Positions 16,335-25,142 of a stretch of DNA of 64,000 bases are shown here, piece after piece. This stretch comes from Marisediminitalea lipolytica (GTDB lineage Bacteria > Pseudomonadota > Gammaproteobacteria > Enterobacterales > Alteromonadaceae), in the NCBI RefSeq assembly GCF_001758465.1, contig NZ_MJIC01000017.1, positions 1-64,000 of the forward strand. The letters are read 5' to 3'. The first letter of the stretch is position 1. Each line of letters opens with the position of its first letter. The position numbers and the translations under genes are program-made. The notes beneath the pieces were generated by a model. The model had not been told where the DNA came from, searched no databases, and saw only the letters and a list, made by a program, of their open reading frames with translations.

Positions 16335-19300
16335 ATGTTTTGGAAAAGCCTGGCTTTTGAGTGGCGTTACTATTTACGTCAGCCGTCTTTCACGGTAACC
16401 GCACTGGTGTTCTTTTTACTGCCGTTTCTGGCGACCGCCACAGACAGTGTGAGAATTGGTGGTGGCGGTAACGTGCTGTATAACGGCAGCTACGCCATTA
16501 TACAAACCGTGTTAATCATGGGGATTTTTGCGTTGTTCCTGCTGGTTAACTTTATTGCCGGTACAGCAACCCGTAATCACACTACCAAGATGAGTGAGCT
16601 TATTTACACTCGTCCGGTTAATCCGGCGCAGTATCAGTTAGGGCGCTTTATGGGGGCTACGCTGGTTTCGCTCACCGTTTTTGCTGCGGTGCCTTTAGGG
16701 GTGTTGCTGGGGTCACTGATGCCCTGGGTGGACCCGGAGCGAATTGGACCCACCCAACTGAGTTTTTACCTGACGCCATTTTTCTATGTCATCGTGCCGG
16801 GCTTTTTATCACTGGGCATGATTTTTTACGCGCTGGCCCAACAGGTGCGTTCAATGATGGCAGCTTACCTGACGGCGTTGGGAATATTCATCGTTTACAT
16901 CGTGGGGGGCGTGATCACCAGCGAACCCCAGTACCGGGATATGGCAGCCTTGCTTGACCCTTTTGCGCTGCGCACTTTCGGTGAGATCAGCCGCTACTGG
17001 ACGGTATTTGATAAAAACGTCACGACGTTAACGCTGGATGGCGTATTGCTGCAAAACCGGCTCATCTGGCTGGCCATTGGCGGTGCTATTTTACTCGCCT
17101 TTGGCGGTATATTTTCGTTTAAATGGCAGCAGGGCTCTAAAAAGGTTAAACCTACCAAAGCATCCAGAGTACCTGCTCCCGTGGGTAACCGAATTAACTT
17201 TAAAGCCTCCGGTGGTTACCAGTGGCATAAGTTTGTCACTAACCTCGGCTTTGAAATGCGCCAGGTGTTGCTAAGCCCGGCCATGATAGTGCTGGTAATA
17301 TTCAGCATTTTTAACCTTACCTCACTTTATGCCGTAGCTTATGGCGGTATTTATGGCACGGATAACTGGCCCCTTACTCAGAATATGACCACCGCTATAG
17401 TGGATAACTTCAGCCTGACTCTGATGATTGTTGTTATTTACTATAGTGGCGAAATCGTCTGGCGTGAACGTGGTAGTGGCATGGGCGACATTATCGAATC
17501 TACGCCAGTATTTAATGCAGTGTTCTGGGTTTCCAAGCTGTTTTCTATGTGGGCCGTGCTGGCCGTGCTGTATTTTATTGGCATGTTATTTACCCTGTTT
17601 TTCCAGCTCACCAAAGGTTACACCAACTTTGAATTCGGGCTTTATATCTGCGAGCTGTTCTACGTTGAGCTGCTGCCCTGGATGTGGGTGACTGTGCTGG
17701 CCTTCTTTATTCAGGTGCTAAGCCCTAATAAGTATATGGGGATGCTGATTACCTCGGCGTACCTGATTTCAACACTGGTCCTGAATCAGTTGGGTGTAGA
17801 GCACAACATGTGGACCTTCGGCAGTGCGCCGCAGGTACTGTATTCTGACTTAAACGGCTACGGCTGGTTTTTAACCGGTTTCAACTGGTACATGCTGTAC
17901 TGGGGCTCCCTGAGTATGGCGTTATCGGTTATTGGCTATGGCCTGTGGCAACGCGGCCCGGAAAGTAAGCTCAAGGACAGGCTGCGCCTGCTGGGGTACC
18001 AGATGGGCAAAACCGGCAAAGGAATACTGGCGGTCAGTCTGGTTGTGTTTCTGGCAACCGGCGGTTTTATTCATTACAACACCAAGGTGTTAAACGAATT
18101 TACCGGCCGCGATGAAGGCTTTGACCTGCAGGCAGAATACGAGCGCCAGTTTGTGCAGTATGAGGACGCCAATATACCTGTGGTGACAAAGGTCAATGCT
18201 AAGGTTGATATCTTTCCTGAACAACGCCGGATATCGGCTATCGCAGAGGTAGTCATCAAAAATAAACGGGATACGCCAATTACGCGCGTACTAGTGTCAA
18301 TTCCACGATCTACACCAGAATGGCAAATTGATTTCCCGGGTGCCAGAGTGGTAGAAATCATGGAAGAATTTAACTCCGCCTGGCTGGAGTTTGATACACC
18401 TATGATGCCTGGCGACGAGCTGGCCGGAAGCGTAACAGTTGAACGTTACCATACAGGTTTCAGAGACCGTGACTTTGATCTGATGGTGGCTGAAAACGGC
18501 ACCTTTATCAATAACTACGAGTTATTCCCTATCTTTGGATTCCGCGGCGATTTGCTTATCAGCGATCGTCACGAACGGCGTAAGCGTGATTTACCTGAGC
18601 GGCCGCGAGCTCACAAGCTGGAAGATACCACAAAGTATTCGCAAAACTTCTTTGGTGCGGGTATCGACTTTATTGAGTTTGAAGCCACGCTGTCTACCTC
18701 GCCGGATCAAATCGCTATTGCACCGGGCTATCTGCAAAAAGAGTGGACTGAGAATGACCGCCGTTATTTTCACTACAAAATGGACTCACCAATGGTGGCC
18801 TTTTACTCGGTGCTTTCGGCGCGACACGAGGTGAAACGTGATGAACACAACGGTGTAAATATCGAGGTGTACTATGACCCCAAACATGCCTGGAATGTGG
18901 ATGTAATGATCCAAAGTGTTAAGGATTCGCTGGATTATTTTGCCGCAGAATTTGGCCCGTATCAGCATAAACAAATGCGGATTATTGAATTTCCCGGTTA
19001 CCGCTCATTTGCCCAGAGCTTTGCTAATACCGTCCCTTATTCCGAGGTGATTGGATTTACGGCAGACCTGCGGGATCCGGAAGATATTGATTATGTTTAC
19101 TATGTCACCGCGCACGAAGTTGCTCACCAATGGTGGGGTCATCAACTGGGCGCCGCCGATGTACAGGGAAGCCAGATTCTGTCAGAGAGCTTGTCTCAGT
19201 ACAGTGCCATTATGGTGCTGCGTAAACGCTACGGCGAAAACATGATCCGTAAATTCCTGACTTACGAACTTGACCGCTATCTGCAAGGCCGTAGCAGCGA

Positions 19301-19889
19301 GTTACTCGAAGAAATGCCTTTTATGCGTAGCGAAAATCAGCTGTACATTCACTACCGTAAAGGCTCGGTCGTCATGATGTCGATTCTCGACCGCTTAGGT
19401 GAAGAGCGCTTAAACGCGGCATTAGAACAGCTAATGAGTGACTTCCGTTATAAGTCGGATCCTTATCCCACCACGCTGGATTTACAGGCGGCGTTAAATG
19501 CCCAGGCGACACCTGAAGAACAGGCTTTTATTGCGGATATCTTTGAGCAAATTACGCTTTACGATTTGAAAGTAGACGCCGCTGAAGCGAAACCGCTGGA
19601 TGCGGGTTACGAGGTCACACTGACAATCAGTGGGGCTAAGTATGTCGCCGACGGTGAGGGTATGGAAACCGAGCAGCCGTTGGAAGAATGGGTAGATGTT
19701 GGCCTGTTTAACAGCGACCCGGCCAAACTGAACGATGAAAGTCAGGTGCTCTATAAAGCAAAACACAAAATCGTGAGCGGGACCAATACCATCGTGGTAA
19801 CGGTAGACGAATTGCCGCGATTCGCCGGGGTCGACCCCTTCGTTAAACTTATCGACCGCGATAGCGGTGATAACGTCAAGCAGCTCTGA
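16335..19889 (+). CDS. ABC-2 permease fused to M1-family metallopeptidase
   Basis: A single 1184-residue chain. Residues 1-580 contain two ABC-2-type permease halves with about 12 hydrophobic segments (for example VNFIAGTATRNHTTKMSELI after the second helix, and GEIVWRERGSGMGDIIESTP in the second half). A helix near 560-580 leads to a large soluble domain, presumably periplasmic. This ends in an M1 aminopeptidase-like domain with the zinc motif H927-E928-V-A-H931 (HEVAHQWWGHQ) and a downstream Glu at E951. The second His to Glu gap is 19 residues by my count, against 18 in classical M1 enzymes. The classical GAMEN exopeptidase motif is not seen. Homologous fusions are known from Alteromonadales and Bacteroidetes; the substrate is unknown. 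Confidence 0.9.
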   Translation: MFWKSLAFEWRYYLRQPSFTVTALVFFLLPFLATATDSVRIGGGGNVLYNGSYAIIQTVLIMGIFALFLLVNFIAGTATRNHTTKMSELIYTRPVNPAQYQLGRFMGATLVSLTVFAAVPLGVLLGSLMPWVDPERIGPTQLSFYLTPFFYVIVPGFLSLGMIFYALAQQVRSMMAAYLTALGIFIVYIVGGVITSEPQYRDMAALLDPFALRTFGEISRYWTVFDKNVTTLTLDGVLLQNRLIWLAIGGAILLAFGGIFSFKWQQGSKKVKPTKASRVPAPVGNRINFKASGGYQWHKFVTNLGFEMRQVLLSPAMIVLVIFSIFNLTSLYAVAYGGIYGTDNWPLTQNMTTAIVDNFSLTLMIVVIYYSGEIVWRERGSGMGDIIESTPVFNAVFWVSKLFSMWAVLAVLYFIGMLFTLFFQLTKGYTNFEFGLYICELFYVELLPWMWVTVLAFFIQVLSPNKYMGMLITSAYLISTLVLNQLGVEHNMWTFGSAPQVLYSDLNGYGWFLTGFNWYMLYWGSLSMALSVIGYGLWQRGPESKLKDRLRLLGYQMGKTGKGILAVSLVVFLATGGFIHYNTKVLNEFTGRDEGFDLQAEYERQFVQYEDANIPVVTKVNAKVDIFPEQRRISAIAEVVIKNKRDTPITRVLVSIPRSTPEWQIDFPGARVVEIMEEFNSAWLEFDTPMMPGDELAGSVTVERYHTGFRDRDFDLMVAENGTFINNYELFPIFGFRGDLLISDRHERRKRDLPERPRAHKLEDTTKYSQNFFGAGIDFIEFEATLSTSPDQIAIAPGYLQKEWTENDRRYFHYKMDSPMVAFYSVLSARHEVKRDEHNGVNIEVYYDPKHAWNVDVMIQSVKDSLDYFAAEFGPYQHKQMRIIEFPGYRSFAQSFANTVPYSEVIGFTADLRDPEDIDYVYYVTAHEVAHQWWGHQLGAADVQGSQILSESLSQYSAIMVLRKRYGENMIRKFLTYELDRYLQGRSSELLEEMPFMRSENQLYIHYRKGSVVMMSILDRLGEERLNAALEQLMSDFRYKSDPYPTTLDLQAALNAQATPEEQAFIADIFEQITLYDLKVDAAEAKPLDAGYEVTLTISGAKYVADGEGMETEQPLEEWVDVGLFNSDPAKLNDESQVLYKAKHKIVSGTNTIVVTVDELPRFAGVDPFVKLIDRDSGDNVKQL

Positions 19890-19900
19890 TTAAACAGCGG

Positions 19901-19922
19901 CCGGGCAACGCCAGTTGTCCGG
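19901..19922 (+). terminator. terminator-like hairpin after the permease-peptidase gene
   Basis: A 9-bp stem (19901-19909 with 19914-19922) including one G-U pair that forms only in the + strand RNA, 11 bp after the stop. The following T content is modest. Confidence 0.5.
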
Positions 19923-19943
19923 TCGGTTTAGCTCAGTCTCATT

Positions 19944-20114
19944 TTACTCAGCCTTTTCCTCGTTCTTGGCGGTTTTTGCTGCCTGAGCCTGTTTAGCCTC
20001 GCGCCAGATTGCCAGCTTTTCGTAATAGTCATCCCATACGCAGGGACAACAGGAACCGCCACCACAGCAATCGCTGTATAAGGGTTTTTCAGGTTCGGGT
20101 GGTAGGTCATGCAT
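19944..20114 (-). CDS. small Cys-rich oxidoreductase-like domain protein
   Basis: A 56-residue protein from the ATG at 20114, which has AAGGAG 7 nt upstream; a longer frame to 20162 lacks that support. It carries the block CCGGGSCCPCVWDDYYEKL, the hallmark of the short 'oxidoreductase-like' domain also found at the N-terminus of some larger redox proteins and in eukaryotic mitochondrial proteins. The five Cys could bind metal. The C-terminal third is a charged Ala/Lys/Glu helix. Its function is unknown. It is convergent with the permease-peptidase gene. Confidence 0.75.
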   Translation of the reverse strand: MHDLPPEPEKPLYSDCCGGGSCCPCVWDDYYEKLAIWREAKQAQAAKTAKNEEKAE

Positions 20115-20319
20115 AGCTATTCTCCTTAATGTCATTATGTCCTTGTCGGTAGCGGCTGGCAACCGGCCCGGCGCTATGATGGTTATCGGGGCGAAATAAA
20201 TACCAGGGTGGGTGAAATTTTAACCGTTTGGCTAATACGCATCCAGCGCTGGCAATGCTAGCTTAAAAGTCACAAGGTGTGATTTTATTCAAAACGTACA
20301 ATAAAAGCAGGAGTGTTTT

Positions 20320-20457
20320 ATGGCTGGTGTTATGCAAAAACCAGTCGTTGGCAAATGCAACGATTGGTTAAAAGAACGACTAACTGACCCTAACATGTAT
20401 TGCACCATGGGTGCTGTAGCTGCTCTGGCATTAATCGAACTGGTGATCTTTGCCTGA
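20320..20457 (+). CDS. 45-residue putative membrane peptide
   Basis: An ATG at 20320 with AGGAG 8 nt upstream reads 45 residues to TGA. It begins MAGVMQKPVVGKCNDWLKERL and ends with a hydrophobic helix (MGAVAALALIELVIFA), giving a soluble amphipathic half and one transmembrane segment at the C-terminus. It lies alone in the gap between the Cys-rich gene and cti, with good ribosome-site spacing. I do not recognise the family. The strong start signals and clean helix make it a credible small protein. Confidence 0.6.
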   Translation: MAGVMQKPVVGKCNDWLKERLTDPNMYCTMGAVAALALIELVIFA

Positions 20458-20477
20458 TAGCAAAACCAGGCGCATGG

Positions 20478-22832
20478 CTACCAGTTAATTAAGCGATTGT
20501 AATCAAGGTAGCCAAATTCCAGCGGATAAGTTTGCTGATACCAGTTATGAATTTTATCGCTGACCTGCCAGAAGTCCGGTGCAGTCCGCCTTACACCATA
20601 GGCCTCAAACAGGGCCTGTAAATCCTGTTCGTTGTTTAGCGCAGCCAGACTTTTTCTGAAAGCCTCAAGCTGCTCTTTTTGCAGATAAAAGATGGCATTA
20701 GGATGGGCTGTTGCAAAGCCATAGGACAGCGTTAAGGTATCTTCCTCGGGAAGCCGGCGGGCATCCTCAGCCAGAAAATGAGAAATGTTAGTGTAGGCGT
20801 TGTTGCTTAGCAGCGTATAAATATGCTGCTCATTGGCCCTGGCGTCTTCAACCAGCAGAATACTGCTTTGCGGTAGCAGTGAAGCAGGGATCCCAACAAT
20901 GTCTTGTATGCTGTGCAAGGCGGTTTTCGATGTATTGTCGGTAAAACCATTGTCGATATCATGTTTTTTACTGAGTACACCGCTAAGGTGCGCCCTAACC
21001 TTTTGATATAACTGTGACAGGTGATCATCGCTGGTATATTTTACGGCTGACTCACCGTTAATTTGATTGCCTTCTGCCAAATACTTTTCGATAGAACTTA
21101 CATTGCCCCGGTACCAGTGTTCTCTTACCTTTTCGCGGGATTCTTTTGGCAACAGGGCAAGAAAGTTAAATTCGCCCTCCATGCGCAGGAAGTCCATGTA
21201 AATACGGCTGTTTAGCTGATGCCCAACATTGCCGTAAACGTCGTAGCCAGCCACCAGCAGGTAATGAATTCGTTCAAACAGCGGGTAAGTAATAAGCCAG
21301 GCAGTTTGTGGGCGTTCTCCCAGAAAGCCTTTCACCACGGTAGCGGCATCATAGTGACGCACAATGGTCAGGCCGGCGTTGTCATTATCGCCGTCACCCT
21401 GCCAGATGATATTTAAATCCAGTGGAACCTCTTCCAGCGCATGACTGGCCAGATACTCGCTGCGCTTGGTTAAGTACTCATGTTCTTGTCTGGCATAGCT
21501 TATCCAATTGGTAGGCAGGGCATTGGACTCAGCTTCTGCTGGCATACTGATGATTTTTCGTGACTCACTTAAAAATTCACCCTGATGGTCAAGTATTTCT
21601 GAGGTTGGATTAAGAAACATCACCCAAAAATGGTCATTGATGACATTAAGCGCAATCTGCCCACGGCAGACCGGGCCTTTAATAAATTGCATAATAGTGT
21701 GCTGTGATTCATCCAGCATAAAACGGTAGCGCGAAGCGACTGGAATTTGTGCAAAGGCCACAAAGGGGTTAGAAGCGATCTCTGGCTCGTATCCTGGCAG
21801 CGAAGTCACCTGATAGTCCGGCTCGAAGAACCACTTCTGCCACTTTTGCATTCTCGCCTGATTCAGCTCGATGGGCATATGCAGTTTGGCCACAATGGTG
21901 TTTTTGACCGGCATAAATCGGTAGTAAACCCGCTGTGTGGTGTCTTTCTGCTGGGTTTCAAATGGTGAACCAAAGGGGCGCACTGTCGCTACCGGTGTAA
22001 AGGGTTGGCCTGGCGGTGTTAGTGCTCTTTGCAGGCTCCAGTACTGAGTATTGCCCTGGCGGTCTTCAAAATAAATGTGCGAGATGAATAAATGCTCGTA
22101 CAAATAGCGGCTCACCAGCTGCTGCTTTAATGAGTCCTGGTTGAAGAACGCTTCCCACTGTTCGATTCCTTTCTGATCAGCACTGGCGATGGGGGCTGGC
22201 TCTGAAGTTGGCGCGCCGGCTTGCAGCCACTGCATCAGTAAATTGTGTTCGTCCATGTCGATGGCAGGCAAGCCGTAAGGCATGCCCCACTGTGAATGGT
22301 CTTGCTGGTAAGCCGGGAATTCGCCAATCGTAGGGCACTGCATATCCCGGTTAATATCAAACTCAAACTCGTCGCTTAATGCCTGTCCGTCATTGGTAGG
22401 ATGTGAGCGTTTAAGTGCCAGCATGGAGGCCAGGACACTGTTATTGAGCTGATCGTTAAATTCACTGATCTCATCCAGTACCGGGTAAAACCCTTTGCCT
22501 CGCCATTCGCCCGGGCTTCGGGCATCAATAAACAGGCGGGTGGGATTATCTGCCAGTAGTCGGTCGCCGTGGTAAACCGGTTTTTTATTTGCCCCCCGGG
22601 TGATGCCTTCATAGCTGCCAAGCTTCAGCTGACAGGGGGCGTCATAGCAGGCGTGACAAACCACGCAGCGTTTATCCAGAATAGGTTTGGCAGTCTCGGT
22701 GTAGTTTACTTTTTCATTGGTAGGGGGGTTATCATACACTGACCATAATGCCTGCGGATCCACAAAGCCGTAGGTACAGCCTGCAACAGCGACGACCGTA
22801 AACAACCACAGAAATTTGGATTTAACGCGCAT
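20478..22832 (-). CDS. cti: fatty acid cis/trans isomerase
   Basis: Converts cis to trans unsaturated fatty acyl chains in membrane phospholipids, stiffening the membrane under solvent or heat stress; it acts in the periplasm. The ATG at 22832 follows GGA at 7 nt and opens a lipoprotein-type signal (LWLFTVVAVAGCTYG), so it may be lipid-anchored; the frame extends to 22907 without support. The heme c site is CVVCHACYDAPC near residue 55. At 784 residues the length fits Cti of Pseudomonas and Vibrio. It is monocistronic. Confidence 0.9.
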   Translation of the reverse strand: MRVKSKFLWLFTVVAVAGCTYGFVDPQALWSVYDNPPTNEKVNYTETAKPILDKRCVVCHACYDAPCQLKLGSYEGITRGANKKPVYHGDRLLADNPTRLFIDARSPGEWRGKGFYPVLDEISEFNDQLNNSVLASMLALKRSHPTNDGQALSDEFEFDINRDMQCPTIGEFPAYQQDHSQWGMPYGLPAIDMDEHNLLMQWLQAGAPTSEPAPIASADQKGIEQWEAFFNQDSLKQQLVSRYLYEHLFISHIYFEDRQGNTQYWSLQRALTPPGQPFTPVATVRPFGSPFETQQKDTTQRVYYRFMPVKNTIVAKLHMPIELNQARMQKWQKWFFEPDYQVTSLPGYEPEIASNPFVAFAQIPVASRYRFMLDESQHTIMQFIKGPVCRGQIALNVINDHFWVMFLNPTSEILDHQGEFLSESRKIISMPAEAESNALPTNWISYARQEHEYLTKRSEYLASHALEEVPLDLNIIWQGDGDNDNAGLTIVRHYDAATVVKGFLGERPQTAWLITYPLFERIHYLLVAGYDVYGNVGHQLNSRIYMDFLRMEGEFNFLALLPKESREKVREHWYRGNVSSIEKYLAEGNQINGESAVKYTSDDHLSQLYQKVRAHLSGVLSKKHDIDNGFTDNTSKTALHSIQDIVGIPASLLPQSSILLVEDARANEQHIYTLLSNNAYTNISHFLAEDARRLPEEDTLTLSYGFATAHPNAIFYLQKEQLEAFRKSLAALNNEQDLQALFEAYGVRRTAPDFWQVSDKIHNWYQQTYPLEFGYLDYNRLINW

Positions 22833-23065
22833 AAAAGTGTCCTTACCCGGAAGTATATCGTGTGCATAGTACCCGTTTTTGGCGGAATTACCTAAAGCCA
22901 TGAACAAATAGGAAGACTGTATTTTTTGTTTACAATTTTGTCATTGAGTTTAGCTGGTCGGGAATTTATTCTGCCGCCAACTGAATTATTAATTGTCCGG
23001 CCGGTCTGAGACTGACCAAAGCAATATTTAAGTGCCGTTGTGCAAGTTTTTAAAAGGATATAGAA

Positions 23066-23752
23066 ATGAAACTTACTGCGTTGACAAAATCTCTGGCAAT
23101 CGGGATTTCCATGAGCGTACTGGTTATGTCAGGTTGCGCTACCCAACAGTCCTCACGAGTCATTGAAGCGCCTAAGGTAGAGTCTTACAACACCAACTAT
23201 CAGGGCGAGAAAAGCAAGGTTGTGGTAGGTAAATTTGTAAATCGCTCCAGTTTCCAAAACGGTATTTTCTCAAACGGTACCGATCGTCTTGGCTCTCAGG
23301 CCAAAACAATATTAATCAGCCATTTACAACAGACCAATCGTTTTTCGGTGCTCGACCGCGACAATATGCAGGCGCTGTCTGAAGAAACCGGTTACGCCGG
23401 GACTCAACAGACCATTGCCGGTGGACGCTATCTGATTACCGGTGATGTCACCGAGTTCGGTCGGAAAACCGAAGGGGACCGCCAGCTGTTTGGTTTGTTA
23501 GGTAAAGGCAAGTCACAAATTGCGTACTCCCGGGTCACGCTTAACATTGTGGATACCCAGACTTCTGAAGTGGTTTATTCAGTGAGTGGGGCCGGTGAAT
23601 ACAGTCTGTCCGAACGTGAAGTGATCGGTTTTGGTAGCACCGCCGGTTATGATGCAACACTAAACGGCAAGGTACTGGAGCTGTCCATCCGCGAAGCCAT
23701 TAACAATCTGGTTAAAGGTATCGAAGGCGGTCAGTGGCAGCCTCAGGAGTAA
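23066..23752 (+). CDS. CsgG/HfaB-family lipoprotein
   Basis: A 228-residue protein with a lipoprotein signal (LVMSGCATQQ), so anchored to the outer membrane inner face or beyond. The CsgG-like core shows KVVVGKFVNRSSF, then TDRLGSQAKTILISHLQQTNRFSVLDRDN and YLITGDVTEFGRK, matching the fold whose E. coli member forms the curli secretion pore. AAGGATATAGAA precedes the ATG. It leads a three-gene lipoprotein operon with DUF4810 and GNA1162 proteins. No curli subunit genes are nearby, so a distinct role is likely. Confidence 0.87.
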   Translation: MKLTALTKSLAIGISMSVLVMSGCATQQSSRVIEAPKVESYNTNYQGEKSKVVVGKFVNRSSFQNGIFSNGTDRLGSQAKTILISHLQQTNRFSVLDRDNMQALSEETGYAGTQQTIAGGRYLITGDVTEFGRKTEGDRQLFGLLGKGKSQIAYSRVTLNIVDTQTSEVVYSVSGAGEYSLSEREVIGFGSTAGYDATLNGKVLELSIREAINNLVKGIEGGQWQPQE

Positions 23753-23759
23753 GTCAGGC

Positions 23760-24104
23760 ATGAAGCCGGTATTATTGGTTATGGCTGCTCTGCTAATGGT
23801 GGGCTGTAAGTCCACCAAACCCATGTATTATTACGGTGGTTATCAGACCACGGTGTACCATTATTTTAAAAATGATGAGACCACCGTGGATCAGCAGATC
23901 AACGCCCTTGAGATCATCATTGAAAAAGCCGCCAATTCGGGACTTCCGGTTGCACCCGGCGTGCATGCCCATTTGGGCATGTTGTATTTTGAGCAGGGCG
24001 ACGGGGTTAACGGCGCGGCACATTTTGACGCCGAAAAGCAGTTGTTTCCGGAGTCAGCCATATATATCAATTTCTTACTCGCTAATCAGAAGGCGGCAAA
24101 ATAA
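23760..24104 (+). CDS. DUF4810 lipoprotein
   Basis: A 114-residue protein with a lipobox MVGCKS, then YYYGGYQTTVYHYFKND and a TPR-like helical region (LEIIIEKAANSGLPVAPGVH, LGMLYFEQGDGVNGAAHF). This is the DUF4810 family, almost always found between CsgG-like and DUF799 genes. It starts 7 bp after the CsgG stop, and its own stop overlaps the next start (TAATG), so all three should be translated together. It is probably an accessory periplasmic subunit; the function is unknown. Confidence 0.85.
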   Translation: MKPVLLVMAALLMVGCKSTKPMYYYGGYQTTVYHYFKNDETTVDQQINALEIIIEKAANSGLPVAPGVHAHLGMLYFEQGDGVNGAAHFDAEKQLFPESAIYINFLLANQKAAK

Positions 24105-24763
24105 TGCGTCAGGTTGTGATAATTTTGCTTACTGTTATCGGGCTTTATGGGTGTAAGACTACTCAGTCACCGAGTTATGACTACAGCGCGTTTTTAGCCG
24201 CAGCACCGACTTCGATTGTGGTAATGCCGCCCATTAATAACACGCCGGAGGTAATGGCGCCTTATGGGTTGATGGCGCAGATTGTCAGACCAATCGCCGA
24301 AGCCGGCTATTATGTTTTCCCCGTCGCGGTGGTTAATCAAACCTTTATGGCTAATGGTATGACGGTGGCGCAGGATGTTCATGCTATTCCTTATCAGAAG
24401 CTGCATGAAATTTTCGGGGCCGATGCCGGGCTGTACATCACCATTCGCGACTATGGCACCTCGTACATTGTCGTAAACAGTGTCACCGTAGTGTCGGCAG
24501 AAGCCACTCTGGTGGACCTGCGAAGCGGGGAAATTTTGTGGCAGGGCGCGGCCAGTGCATCAAGTGGTGAAAATCGCGGGGCTAACCAAAACGGGTTATT
24601 AGGCATGCTGGTTGAGGCTGCCTTAACGCAGATTATTGAAACGGTGACGGACAGAGGGTTTGATGTAGCGGGAATTGCCGCATCCCGTTTGTTGTCAACC
24701 AAGGCGCACAATGGTTTGTTGCCGGGGCCCCGTGCTCCGAATAAAGCATCACCGGCTAATTAA
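24104..24763 (+). CDS. GNA1162/DUF799 family lipoprotein
   Basis: A 219-residue protein with signal peptide and lipobox LYGCKT. It then has the DUF799 core: SIVVMPPINNTPEVMAPYG, then YYVFPVAVVNQTFMANG and GADAGLYITIRDYG, ending with ILWQGAASAS. This is the family of the Neisseria surface lipoprotein GNA1162, whose fold resembles TolB or CsgG-like nucleotide-free domains. It ends the operon. Its stop overlaps the possible minus-strand gene that follows by 4 bp. The role may be in an outer-membrane transport complex (inference). Confidence 0.87.
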   Translation: MRQVVIILLTVIGLYGCKTTQSPSYDYSAFLAAAPTSIVVMPPINNTPEVMAPYGLMAQIVRPIAEAGYYVFPVAVVNQTFMANGMTVAQDVHAIPYQKLHEIFGADAGLYITIRDYGTSYIVVNSVTVVSAEATLVDLRSGEILWQGAASASSGENRGANQNGLLGMLVEAALTQIIETVTDRGFDVAGIAASRLLSTKAHNGLLPGPRAPNKASPAN

Positions 24764-24993
24764 GCCTGGTGACGCTGCCTGTGAACAGGTTTCTCGTTGC
24801 TATTGGTAGAAATACCGTAGATTTTTTGTGTGGTTTTTTTAAGCATCCTTTGCAATGCCCGGTACAGCCTTTTAGTGTCTTGCCATAGCAACATGGGTGG
24901 CATAGCCGGCATCCCCGGTGTGATTGCCATTATTTTGTGAGTGCTGGCGTTGCGCTCCTGGGAATTGCTTGGTATTGCAGGTTTATTTTTCAT
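24760..24993 (-). CDS. possible small hypothetical protein
   Basis: A 77-residue frame with an ATG at 24993, preceded by AGG at 9 nt. It is rich in Lys, Arg, Met and Pro (MKNKPAIPSNSQ, then PAMPPMLLWQDTKRLYRAL). It lies in an otherwise empty 380-bp gap and overlaps the lipoprotein stop by 4 bp. I do not recognise it. The basic composition is typical of either a small nucleic-acid-associated protein or a chance frame. The rest of the gap (24994-25142) holds nothing else I can name. Confidence 0.3.
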   Translation of the reverse strand: MKNKPAIPSNSQERNASTHKIMAITPGMPAMPPMLLWQDTKRLYRALQRMLKKTTQKIYGISTNSNEKPVHRQRHQA

Positions 24994-25142
24994 GATTCAC
25001 AGCCTGTGTTGTCGTGGTACAAACAGGCTAGTCATTATTCGTTTTTAAGAAAAACTAATAATATTTTATGTTTAGTTAAGCTTTTCTTATAGATTGAGCT
25101 GTATTACCTTGTACTCAGGTACTTTTACAGAAGACGCAAAAA

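Noticed and set aside
23066-24763. Curli secretion operon
   Set aside because: Only the CsgG-like fold is present; no csgA, csgB, csgE or csgF homolog is found nearby.
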